Positions 11,061 to 21,905 of a stretch of 64,000 bases of DNA are shown one piece after another (position 1 is the first letter of the stretch; every line of letters starts with the position of its first letter). The notes beneath the pieces were generated by a model that saw only the letters and a program-made list of their open reading frames with translations, was not told the DNA's origin and did not search any database. The DNA is taken from contig NW_026252164.1 in NCBI RefSeq assembly GCF_025399195.1, forward strand, positions 16,341 through 80,340, given 5' to 3'. This DNA is from Umbelopsis ramanniana AG (Eukaryota > Mucoromycota > Umbelopsidomycetes > Umbelopsidales > Umbelopsidaceae). Position numbers and translations under genes: made by a program.

Positions 11061-11886
11061 TGATGCCTTTTATCATAGACAAAAGAAAAAAAAAAAGTTC
11101 TTCATTTATGAAGATCACCCCAAGTTATCCTTCATACAGTACGAAGCAAAAAAAAGCCATTCTATTTGGCGGCCATACCACCATTGTTATTGTTTTTCCT
11201 GATCTTTTCATTATAAAGCGCACACGTTATGATTTTAAACAATGTTCCTAGTGTTTTATTGTATGGTAAAACTACAGTTGAAAACTACACTAAACAACAA
11301 AAAACTGGCAAACTACAAACCTCAAATCGTTACGACATGTTATACTGTAACAGTATTTTCAAGGACTGATATACTTTTCAAGACGCTCACTCACTCACTC
11401 ACTCAGATGCGTATTAAGCAGTTCAAACGAATACATAACTTAATCAAGAGGCAAACACAATTGGGCAATTGCAAAGCACACATGCGCTCAAAAAGTCCTG
11501 AACTACCAACCACCAGCTTTTTCATGCCGAGCCGGACGCTCTCCAATTGATGAATACAGTGACGAGCGCCGAAGAGACTACTCTGCTCGAGTCGACACCA
11601 CGATACTCGATGGTCAGGACGCCAACTGGATCAAAACCAAAACAAATTGGAAGAGAGCGTGAAATCTCCAAAAGGAGCACCGGTGGAAGGTTCAGACTTA
11701 CCACATGAGCCATGATGTAGATACTGTGTTAAATATTTTACACAGGTGCTTTGCAATGCTCAAAGGAAACCATTTCTTTTCAGATTTGGACATCTTTGGA
11801 TTTTATTCAATGCAAAGGTTCATACATGTGGATGAGAGTATGCAAGTGGAAGGCCAGGGCTATGATGTGAAGGGGGGAGTCAGAGT
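11061..11886. other. Intergenic region with a small tandem CTCA repeat and an unexplained open segment
   Basis: Between convergent PMT2 and the uS4 gene. Bases around 11385-11404 hold a short CTCA tandem repeat. From about 11530 to 11650 both strands are open. The plus strand reads as an Arg-rich hydrophilic segment (RRRDYSARVD), the minus strand as a hydrophobic one. Neither resembles a family I know, so no gene is called. Confidence 0.4.
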
Positions 11887-12558
11887 TTACTCTTCGTCAT
11901 CTTCGGCATCGTCACCACCCTCAGCAGAGGACTTGGCGCGCTTTCTCTTGACACGACCAGCGCGGCCACCACCATAGGGGGAGGTCAAAGCGAAATCGAT
12001 GTGCTTTTGGGAGTCCTATAAGAGATGTGTAAGGTTAGTCTTTGACATTTAAAAAAAAATTTTTTTTCTACAGTCTTCAGGTACGGAGACTGATGAAAAA
12101 ATACTTACCAAACGAACGATGAAGGAGGGGATGTTGACAATCTGCTTGCCGACACGGATGTGACGTTGGCGGATGAGAACACGAGCGTGGTGGATAGACT
12201 TGGCAAGACCGAGCTTGAAGACCTGGGTCTGGAGACGACGCTCCAAGAAATCTTCAATCTTGAGACCCAAGACGTAATCGAGCTTCATACGGGACTCATC
12301 GAGCACACCAATACGAACAAGACGACGGATAAGAGCGTTACCCTCGAAGAGACGACGGGGATCCTTCTCATCAAGCTTCAAAAGCTCACGAGCAGCACGA
12401 CGGATCTTGGAGAGAGTGTAACCAACACGCCAGACTTCACGCTTGTTCTTGAGACCGAACTCGCCAATGAGCTTCAATTCGGCATCAATACGCTCAGATT
12501 CGAAGGGACGCTTTGGGACCTTGGAGGTCTTGGAGTATTTCCTGGGAGCACCGGCCAT
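11887..12558 (-). CDS. RPS9: 40S ribosomal protein uS4 (S9)
   Basis: Two exons, 12558-12109 and 12015-11887, encode 192 aa. The first has the family signature [33 protein letters not shown] and the S4 RNA-binding domain ([35 protein letters not shown]). The second carries the basic then acidic C-terminal tail ([19 protein letters not shown]). uS4 sits at the mRNA entry channel of the small subunit and helps decoding fidelity. Length and the intron before the DSQKHIDF segment are normal for fungi. It is transcribed divergently from the eL21 gene with 482 bp between start codons. Confidence 0.98.
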
Positions 12559-13040
12559 GTTAAAAGGTAAAGAGAAGGAACTTTGTTGTTGTGAGCCGCA
12601 ACAAAATTTTTCAATTGGGAGCGGAAACCAAAACAAAAAATTCTCATTGGCTGAAGCCATTTGTCTCGAGCTAAGCCACTGTCCACAGTGTTCACTTTGC
12701 AACAGAATTTTTTTTACTATTGCTCTCTCTCTTTTCGTTGTCGTATAGCCCAGGTACTACACCATTCCTATATTCATTCACCCAGAGGATTCATAGAAAT
12801 AGCAAAGCCAGGTCTCCTCCGCCAGCACTATCCGAACGTCATTCCCTTGAAAAAAAATCATTTCAGGGATAATCTCAGGATAATCAGCATGGACGAAGGC
12901 AGACCAGACAATTGCTTTTTCAATGGCAAAGATGGAGAATTCCTTTAATCCTGCTTAACGAAGCTGATATATATATATGTTATGCAACCTATACTAACTC
13001 TCACTCTTCTCCTTCACCTCTGCTTCTATCGATATCTAGA
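12559..13040. promoter_or_regulatory. Shared upstream region of the divergent uS4 and eL21 genes
   Basis: 482 bp lie between the two ribosomal protein start codons, with no coding frame. Pyrimidine-rich stretches precede both ATGs (about 12700-12745 and 13000-13035), as in highly expressed fungal genes. A shared regulatory region is inferred from arrangement only; I identify no factor-binding site. Confidence 0.45.
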
Positions 13041-13736
13041 ATGCCTCACTCATACGGTAGTAAGTATCGAGAACCAGTCGCTGCTATTCAACTACTTTTT
13101 TGATCCCCTTGATTCACCTACAATTCTTTTACTTAGTCCGTGCTCGCACCCGCCACATGTTCTCACGCAAGTTCCGTGAGCATGGTTCTATCCCTTTGTC
13201 CACCTACCTTAAGACCTACAAGGTTGGTGACATTGTTGACATCAAGGCTAACGCCGCTGTCCAAAAGGGTATGCCCCACAAGTTCTACCATGGGTAGGTA
13301 TCCTCATATCATGGAGATCAATTGTTTTCGTAGCATGTTCTCATTCTCGCCTTCTTTCAGTCGCACTGGTATCGTCTACAACGTTACCAAGTCTGCCGTC
13401 GGTGTCATCGTCTACAAGCGTGTTGGCAACCGTTATATGGAGAAGCGTGTCAACATCCGTGTTGAGCACGTCAAGCACTCCAAGTGCCGTCAAGAATTCT
13501 TGGACCGCGTCAAGGAGAACGCTCGCAAGCGCAAGGAAGCCACTGAGGCTGGTGGTAAGTTGACAGCCTACACATTATCATGGTAAAGATTCCATTGTCT
13601 CACACATTTATCTCGCTTTACAGTCCAGGTTGTCTTGAAGAGACTTCCCGTTCAACCCCGTGAGGCTCGCCATGTCTCCACCAAGGCTAACTTCCCCGAG
13701 ACCATCACCCCTGTTGCTTACGAGACTCTTATCTAA
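13041..13736 (+). CDS. RPL21: 60S ribosomal protein eL21 (L21)
   Basis: Four exons (13041-13059, 13137-13293, 13361-13554, 13624-13736) encode 160 aa, the same length as yeast L21. Exon 1 has only six codons and a base; the strong GTAAGT donor at 13060 gives [15 protein letters not shown], matching the family start. Downstream are HLSTYLK-equivalent [52 protein letters not shown] and the C-terminal PVAYETLI. eL21 is a structural protein near the 5S rRNA on the large subunit. Three introns in a ribosomal protein gene indicate an intron-rich fungus. Confidence 0.98.
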
Positions 13737-13910
13737 ACCATAAGGTCTTGCATTCATCATGGGCGATGCGGTGACAGCATACTTGGTTTTCATTCAATAA
13801 ATTTAAAAAATAAAAAATCTCTATTGTGTGTTACTTGTTCATTCAACTGAGATCTTTAAACTACTTTGAGAGCGGGGTTTGCCTCGAGGGCTTCTTTGAT
13901 CTACATCATT

Positions 13911-14864
13911 ATGGAATCATCCATTGACTGGTGTGAAGCAAACTATGCTTTCTCGCCCTATATTGCTGTAGGTACACAGAGTGAGGACAGACCATGCGCA
14001 ACCAATAATTAATGTTGCTATCGTTATTAGGAATTCTGGAACTCCATTTCCTCCATCGCCATGATACTTCTTGGAGAGATCAGATTCTACAAGATAGCGT
14101 CAAAGCAGTTTCGATTTGTATTTCATCTTATTACGGCTGTTGGGGTAAAGTAACGATTTCGAGATTTCTGTGAATTTTATTTTTTTAAGGGCGGATCGAA
14201 TAGTAGACTGACGAAACTAACCTTTTCCTTGTACAGATTGGCAGCTTCTTGTTCCACGCAACACTGAATAGATACACTCAAGCTATGGTAAAACATGATG
14301 CCTAGTTTGCGGGAAGTGATCGAATTCTATTAACCACTAAATATTTTGACTCACCAGGATGAAGTGCCCATGGTCTGGGCTGCAATCGCTTTATTTTTCA
14401 TCATGTTGGAAACACGATTTGGCCCAATGCCAAAGGTAGCAGTTGGATTTACACTCTATGCCATATTTGCTACCATCATGGTAGTTGCTCCGGCAAGTCA
14501 GTACCAATTCTATGTATTTCATGGTACATTTGGGTCTTTAGAAGTCATCTCCATTATCATGATTTGGACTATCTATCGAGCAAAGAAGACCAAGATTCCA
14601 GGTTTGGAGACTTTGTTCAAAAGAGGTATATCCATATATGCCCTGGCCGTAGTCTGTTGGATGGTGGATCTTCATTTTTGCAACTGGCTATCCTCGCTGC
14701 CCGTCAATCCTCAGCTCCATGCTTTCTGGCACATTTTTGCTTCAATTGGCTTATTGCACCTGTTTTCCATCGTCTATGTAGATCGTCTAGAAAAAGAGGG
14801 CAGCGCACCTTATGTTTCTTATAGATATGCTTGTATTCCTGTAGTAAATTATAAAGCTGACTGA
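13911..14864 (+). CDS. Alkaline ceramidase (YPC1/YDC1/ACER family)
   Basis: Four exons (13911-13967, 14031-14144, 14237-14287, 14358-14864) encode 242 aa. The N-terminus SIDWCEANYAFSPYIAEFWN is the classic family opening. It is followed by SSIAMILLGE, the Ser/His-containing GSFLFHATLNRYTQAMDE segment, and near the C-terminus DLHFCNW..LHAFWHIFASIGLLHLF, which supplies the Asp and two His of the zinc site. Seven membrane helices are apparent. The enzyme hydrolyses ceramide, dihydroceramide or phytoceramide to a long-chain base and fatty acid in the ER or Golgi. The start lies only 174 bp past the eL21 stop on the same strand. At 242 residues it is slightly short for the family, mostly at the N-terminus. 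Confidence 0.94.
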
Positions 14865-15158
14865 TGGCGCTGAAAGTCGCACGCAGTCTCGCCAAAAAAA
14901 TTAGTCGTCATCAAGCGTCTTTTGGAATGCGATACCCGACAAAAATCACAGTTTCTTATGGAGGTATATGATTCTCAGCTCATTCTTTAATAAAATCAGA
15001 ATTTGTTTCAGTCGTACAAGTTGACAAAATGTTTGATCTTGAAAGCAACCAATTCCTTAAGACTGTACACATAGGGTTGTGTGTGATCTCTTCTGGTTTC
15101 AATTATAACCTATGTTTAGAAAAACAAACCACATTCTGTTCGTAACCTTGCAAATGGT

Positions 15159-15166
15159 TATATAAA
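15159..15166 (+). promoter_or_regulatory. TATA box of the chitinase gene
   Basis: A perfect TATATAAA stands 56 bp upstream of the chitinase ATG at 15222, followed by a pyrimidine-rich leader. Spacing and sequence fit a core promoter of a regulated gene. Confidence 0.6.
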
Positions 15167-15221
15167 CCAAAGTCGACTTCATCCACTATTTCTGCTTATT
15201 CTGCTTCTCTATATCCCACAC

Positions 15222-17594
15222 ATGAAACTCACTAGTGCCATTGCCCTCTGCGGGCTTTTATCGCAGGTATCTGCAAAGATGGTTGTCGGGTAGGTCAACA
15301 TGAAAGGTTCTCTATCAACGCAATTGAAGTCACTAAAGACAATTTATTCAACCCATTGATGACCATAGCTACTTCCCCAACTGGTTGTATGCGAACTATC
15401 CCGTTGAAAAGATCCCAGTGAACAAATACACCCACATCAACTATGGTACGTTTATCAAATGAGACGGAAAATCATCATAACAAAAAGCAATGGCCAAGGA
15501 CTTAAAATATCGTTTGTATAGCGTTCGCCATTCTCAACAAAGATGATATGGTTCCTGCATTCACTGACGATTGGGCCGTCGAGTCCTCCCTACCAAAGCT
15601 TGTCAACAATACCCACACCGTTGGTAGCAAGGTCTTGTTGTCTGTCGGAGGATGGACTGGTTCCATCAAGTTCTCTAAAATGGTGGCAAAGGCAGAAAAC
15701 AGAAAGAAGTTCATTGATTGGAATTTGAACTTCATTTCAAAGTACAATACTGACGGTGTTGATATTGGTAAGTATTGCCGTAATATCAATACTTATTGTA
15801 GAATCCTGCGCTAATGAGAGAACAATAGATTGGGAGTACCCTGGTCGCCAAGCTGCTGGCTGTAACGAATTTGATGCAAAGAATGATGCTTCCAACTTCT
15901 TGATCTTGTTGAAGGAGCTTCGTGCTGCTTTGGATAAAAAATTCCCAAAGCAACACAAAGAAATTACCATGGCTGTACACGTCTATCCATTCCAAACTGA
16001 GAAGGGATACATGGAGAGCGTCAAGGACTTTGTTCCATTCTTCGACCATATTAATATTATGTCATATGGTATGAATGCATCTCATCAGGGATATCGCAGT
16101 AAAGAAATCGGACAATCACTTAATCATTCATCTCCTTCCTTAACTTAGACATCAACGGTGCCTGGGGCACAACCACTGGACCTAATGCTCCATTGTATCA
16201 TGAAGAGGGTAAGGGAGAACAAGTATCTTTTGCTTCAAGTAAGTATAGAGGAATTTCTTTCCAGATCTGAGTTGTTACACTGAATATCCCTCTAACGTAC
16301 TCATTTTCAAGGTATCAAGAACTGGATTGATGCTGGTGTTCCAGCTGCAAAGATCAATGCTGGCCTTGCCTACTACGGAAGATCAATAAAAACTGCTGAA
16401 GACATGAAGGATAATCAATATGTCAGCAGCGTCAAAGGAGCTCCCAAGGGAGACTCTGATGATGCTTACTGGCAGGACCCTAGCTGCAACGCCGAGGAAG
16501 GTGGCTTCTCTGGTATTTGGAAGTACACCAACTTGAGATCACAAGGCATCCTCGACAAGGACGGAAAGCCAGGTGCAGGCTATACCAAACACTGGGATCC
16601 CATCTCCAGTACTCCATGGTTGTTCAACGAAATGACAAAGACTTACATCTCATACGAAGACAAGGATTCTTTGATGCACAAAGTCGAACTCGCCTTGTGC
16701 CTTGACATTGGCGGTGTGATGGCCTGGTAAGTTTGGCTCATATGAAAGGCAACAGTGTTATACATTTTTTTATTAATGAACCTCCAAAAAAGGGATATTC
16801 ACCAAGACAATGGCGAGCTTATGGAAGCTGTGCAAATGATCAACGGAAAGAAACCTGAAACTTGTCCTACATTGAAGGATTTGGCCGCTAAGAAAGGGCC
16901 CGGTGCCCACTCTAAAGAAGAAGTACCCGAGGCATCTGCTTCTGATGAATCAGTCAAAAAAATGGCTATGTCTACAACTGCATCAGTAGAAACGTTTACC
17001 ATGTCTTCGGCTGCATCTGTTGAGACAGGTCCAGTTGAAATTGACGAGTCTACTATTACTGAAGAGACAAAACCATCGCAATTAGGAATGCCCTGTATGA
17101 CTGGCCATATGAAGTGTGCTAACAGAGGTGAAACACCTGAATATCACGAATGCGTCAACGGCTTGCTCACAAGTCGCATGTGCGCGGAAGGCACTGTCTG
17201 TAACACCCATGGAGATCTCATTCTTTGCAACTACCCTACTGAGGAAGTGGCCAAGAAGCTCGCTACCAAGGTCAATCCAACAGCTGAAGACCCTAATGTG
17301 ACAGTACAAGAGCAAATGAAAGATAGTGAACCGCAAGTTGAGTACGAAGGTGTGATCAAGGGCACTTTCTTTGCAGTAGACATGGATGCTACTCGCCAAG
17401 CTGACGCTACTCCTCAAGCTGATGTTGCTCCCAAAGTTGATGTTGCTGCCGAAAGTCTTCCCCAGGTTGATGAACACTATGAAGAGGCAGTTATGAAATC
17501 GTATGCTGTGCAGGAAAGTATGTTCGATGTCTTCGCTGACTTCTCGACTGAAACCTACACCGCCGGCATGCCAAAGGCCACTGCCTCTCTCTAA
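15222..17594 (+). CDS. Secreted GH18 chitinase with C-terminal CBM19-like module
   Basis: Seven exons (15222-15289, 15369-15445, 15522-15767, 15829-16068, 16149-16238, 16312-16726, 16793-17594) encode 645 aa. A signal peptide (MKLTSAIALCGLLSQVSA) is followed by the GH18 barrel: KVLLSVGGW, then the catalytic DGVDIDWEYPG (DxxDxDxE, intact) at about 130-138, HINIMSYD, INAGLAYYGRS and GGVMAWDI. A Glu/Ser/Thr-rich linker then leads to a cysteine-rich module near residues 470-520 (MPCMTGHMKCAN..YHECVNGL..CAEGTVC) resembling chitin-binding CBM19 of yeast Cts1-type enzymes. The last 100 residues include an alternating ADATPQADVAPKVDVA tract. It should hydrolyse chitin in the wall, for hyphal growth, separation or nutrition. 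All introns are 61-85 nt GT-AG. Confidence 0.96.
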
Positions 17595-17888
17595 GAGTGG
17601 CACGACTTCAAGTCGCCCTGCATTACACTGATGCATTATATCTCTTCTTATCCATGTACCATCGTAAATCTTTTGTTTTAGAAAATACGTAATATAGAAA
17701 TATTTAACGGCGTTAGGCGAGACAGTATGAGTAGTATACCCCCAATTGAATAAACAATACTGAAAGCAAAATGGGGAAGGTGATGATGAAACCGAATTGC
17801 GGCCATTTAAATTTTCTGACCTTCACTGACGTTGGAAACACCAAGAGCTCGTCCTTTAGCCAAGCATTCTCCACATCTCCTAATTGCC

Positions 17889-19221
17889 ATGGAATCTGTA
17901 CCTGAAGAACTCAAATACCTTCAGCCATACCTACAGCGTTCACAAGAACTCCAGTCTCGTGAGCCTGTGGTTTCATATTATGGTAAGTGTCGAGCGTGCC
18001 TACCTATAAACCTACTTTAGATCAGATCTGATTCCAATATTTACTCCTTATAATAGCAAAGTACTATGCTGCAAAACTAGCTTTATCAAAGGGACCCAAG
18101 AACAAACATACAGAAAAGTTCGTGATATCTTTACTGGATGAACTGGAGACCGTACGTAGTAGCAGATCATGACCACCGTGCCTGCCATGATGATAACCGT
18201 TGCTATTTACAGGCTAAACAACAGATTGGAGCGAACGAGGCCATCACAAACGACTTGGTTGGATATGCGCATATTGAGAACTTTGGCCTAAAGGTGTTTG
18301 AAAACGCAGATAATGAAGATCGAGCAGGCAGAGCGTCCAAGTAAGTTGGATAACATCAAATGTCTACTACTCGTTTTGTCCACCATACTGACAGTGATAC
18401 ACAGGAAAACAGCCAAAACCTTCCTTGCTGCTTCGGTGTTTTTAGAACTGCTCAAGACATTTGGAGATATTGATCCTGATGTATGTGAAATATACAATTA
18501 TTATGTCTTTATGCAGACGTTTCGAATACTAACTGCAAATTAGGTGGCAGGAAAGATAAAGTACGCAAAGTGGAAAGCTACTGATATTATCAAGGCGATA
18601 AAGGAGGGTAGAGCACCTGTCCCTGGACCACCTGGTGGAGAAGATACTCCAATGGAAGGTTCAGATGTTCCCACCGGAGCTACCGACATAGTACCTGGCT
18701 CCAACACTACTCCTCCTTCTACTTCTGCAGGAGCAAGCGACCCATCTCAACCATTTATAACTCACTTTCCTAGTCCTCCATCCAATTTCACAGCCGCCAT
18801 ACCACCTACTTCTCCACAACAGGACAATTTACCTTCGACGACAGGATTTTCCGTTCCTGATAATACACCACCCTCAGTCACGCCAACATTCCCTCAAGGT
18901 GACCAATCGTTCTCTCCGCCAGTGAATGCCAACAACACTGCAGACGTTAGTGTTCCAACCTTCCATATCTCCATGCCGGCTCCTGCTCCTTACCAGCCTG
19001 TAGTATCACCAGTAGCTGCACCTACGCCAAGTCGACAGGAGATTCCAACGACGGTCGTACCACAGCAGAACCTTGGACCTGCTGAAATGGCGAAGGCTCA
19101 AAAACTTGCTAAATTTGCTATCAGCGCATTGACTTACGACGATGTCAAGACTGCTAGAGAGAACTTGTTGAAGGCATTGGATACACTTGGATACAATCAA
19201 TCTAATAACTTTGGGTTTTAG
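17889..19221 (+). CDS. VTA1: VTA1/LIP5, ESCRT-III and Vps4 cofactor
   Basis: Five exons (17889-17982, 18057-18151, 18213-18340, 18405-18480, 18544-19221) encode 356 aa. The N-terminal MIT-like helical domain is clear (PEELKYLQPYLQRSQEL, VVSYYAKYYAAKLALS, KTAKTFLAASVFLELLKTFG, KIKYAKWKATDIIKAI). A long Pro/Ser/Thr-rich linker (about residues 155-305) joins it to the C-terminal VSL domain (AKAQKLAKFAISALTYDDV..ARENLLKALDTLG). VTA1 binds Vps4 through the VSL domain and stimulates its ATPase during disassembly of ESCRT-III on multivesicular bodies. Length and domain order are normal. Confidence 0.95.
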
Positions 19222-19419
19222 TGCCGAACTTTGGATTATTTTGTTTTTATATATACATTACACGGAAGGCGTCACTTGCGGATTAGCTGGCATACATCAT
19301 TTACAGAAGTTAATTACTGTAGACATTCAATGTTTTCTCTATGGAAGAATCAGGAAGAAAACGAATAATGTTTCCGATCCATCTAGTCCACAAGAACCCT
19401 TCGTCCATACGGTATATTG

Positions 19420-21685
19420 CTAGTTGACCTTGTTGAGCACTGCTTTGTACACATTCACCACATTGTTAGACCATTCGTTCATGGCTGCATATCGATTAGT
19501 ATCGCTTGATCTAATGAAAAGAATCCCATAGTTAGTGTTTGATCTTCATAAATCAAGTTGTTTGACACAGGTTGCTTACTTTTGTTGAATCTCCAATCGC
19601 TGTTGGACTTGATCAATGCGGCCGGATATCTTTTTATCCAAAATGAGGGTAACAAGTAGCTCCTGGACATCCTCCACGGGAATGTTCAATTGCTATAGTT
19701 GGATGAGAGCCTGCTCGTTGACGTGCGTTCAATCGCGTTCACTTGACTTACCGTAGATATAAATGGGATCTCAATGCGAGTATACGGCTTGATCAATCGA
19801 ATGAGAACTTGCGTTCGAATGTTCTTCAAAACATCATCAATGTAGGTTCTTATGAAAGAATCACCCATGATGGCGTTATGATTCTCTGTTGAGCACACAT
19901 TGTCAGCGTCTTCTCCAACGTTCAACCAGATGCACTCCTTCTCGTACCTTTCAAAATCTTTTCAAACTCCCTAATCTCCTTTTTCTGATACGCGCTGACA
20001 AGGTTAGTCATGGCGACAATTTGAGGGTCATTTTTGTATCTACGGAGTAAAGGAGAATACAATGAATTTTGCTTGTTGAATTTCGAGATAGATTTGGTTG
20101 GTGGCTTCAATGGCGTTTGACTTACGGTTTTGTTTCTTGAGAATCAAACGGGTTGATTTGCGATTCTGTAAGCATATTGGCGAGTACCAAGTATCTGTAG
20201 AACAAGCAATGAGAGCCGACGTTATAACACCGTTCATGATAGACATGCAAAGACAGGATCAACATACTTCAAGACCTGAATTCTTTGGGCACTGCCGGCT
20301 TCATCATAGTTTTTGAATGATTCGAAAAAATCCGTCTGCGCTTGGTCCCACGATTCTAACAGTCAAAGCAAGGCGTAAGGAGCTTGACAATATAACAGCA
20401 TGCACTTACAAATCATCTTACTTTCACTCATGTGCATCTTCCCACCGCATTCTCGTATTACGCCCATAATTCTTGGATGTGGAATAGCAGATTTAACACG
20501 CAAGCATTGCTGATAAACTTCCTGCTCGGGAAAGGTAATCAATATCAACAGCGCCAGCCCACAAATATCCAAGGCGGCGTTATTCTAACCTTCAACTTTT
20601 TCTTGTTCTTAGTCTCAGTGTACATTTGGATTTCTAGAGCGAAAATCTCCAGGAGATGTGTGCCTTTCCGCTGATCATCCGTTCCGTCATCTTTTTGGCA
20701 CGATGCATGAAGTTGTCGAAGAATCTGGAGAAAAAAGAGAAGATAGTCAGCCCTTATTACCTCTCATAATGGGAAATGGCGCAGCTGAGTTACCTTGTTT
20801 AATCTCGAATATTCATGTCGGTCCAGCCATAACTTGGCTAACTTCAAGTTGGTCTTCACCCAAAGTCGCTGTTGTAAAAGAGGAAGCACGACGAGTTCAG
20901 ACAATCAGCAAAAGTTATCACATGTAACTATGGAAGCTTACATCGTTTTTGGAATCAGCAAGTGAAGTGAGAGTGGTTTGATAAAACTTTTCCATGAAGG
21001 ACATGTCATCTGACGACGACACGTAATCGAGGATATTGTTGATACTCTTCTCACTGTAGTTGCGCGTGACAGCCGATTTGGTATATGTCAACAGCTCCTC
21101 ATAATATCGCAAAGTCTAATAGTAATATTAAAAAGTGCATTGCCATGGAGTTAGTAACGATTGTTCTATCTCCCTGTATCGATAGTCATAAGCTTACATC
21201 ATCAAATCTGCCTAGCTGAAATGAGAGCTTCACCATCTGCTTTAAAGCTTTGAACCCCCTACAGAAAACTACGATTAACCACATTTTTCCACATTGCTCT
21301 TTGGATATGGTTACCCACCAATCGCCCTTCTCCTCCTCGGTGTTAACAACATCTTGAAACTCTTGTATGGCGGCCTCTGAATCATCTTCCTTGCGAGCTA
21401 TGCAGGTTGACGAACGGTCGAGTACTCTGGGTAAGCAAAACCGAGGACACCTTTGCTGTGTAAATTCAACAATTTACCTTTCGCGCTATAGTATTTGTTC
21501 TCTAAGTCGACGTCGGGCTCTTCCTGCTCGTCGTCCTCGTAGTCGAAGTCATATTCCTACATTGTGTTCATTAAAGTTACATTTTATAAGCATTCTAAGA
21601 GAATCCTCCTGTCGCATAAAGTATCTATGTTTATGTTGAGTACCTCTTCGTCGTCTTCCATCATAAAGTCATCGTCGTCACTCAT
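19420..21685 (-). CDS. CSN2: COP9 signalosome subunit 2
   Basis: Fourteen exons on the minus strand (21685-21644, 21556-21478, 21397-21319, 21258-21198, 21115-20942, 20868-20794, 20724-20590, 20521-20422, 20355-20268, 20194-20126, 20039-19948, 19885-19752, 19692-19580, 19510-19420) give 443 aa, the length of the human protein. An acidic N-terminus is followed by [77 protein letters not shown] and FKNYDEAGS, then the PCI region with [19 protein letters not shown] and [22 protein letters not shown]2 is a scaffold of the complex that deneddylates cullins. Its presence implies a full signalosome, lost in several yeasts. It is head-to-head with RAPTOR, 220 bp apart. Confidence 0.97.
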
Positions 21686-21905
21686 TTTGTAGGTTCAAAG
21701 GGTTGAGACGGTTGCGAGTTCAGTAAGATCGCGCTTACAATTGCGGCGTTTGTACAATTTGCATTGTAAAAATTTGCGCTCAGCAGAAAAAATGGATTCT
21801 GCCTGAAGGACTGTGGTTCCAGCAAAGCTTAACAGGACTACAGCATTTCTTCCCTGAGTGATTGACTCGTTTGCCGGTGTTACATTTTGAAAGTCGATAT
21901 ATAGA
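21686..21905. promoter_or_regulatory. Compact divergent promoter of CSN2 and RAPTOR
   Basis: Only 220 bp separate the two start codons, so both promoters must lie in this segment or in the other gene's 5' end. No sequence element was identified with confidence. Confidence 0.45.

Noticed and set aside
12160-12570. 136-codon plus-strand frame opposite uS4
   Set aside because: It is the antisense shadow of the highly biased ribosomal protein coding sequence.
13060-13360. snoRNA inside the eL21 introns
   Set aside because: No C/D or H/ACA boxes with convincing flanking stems were visible by eye; a covariance search would be needed.
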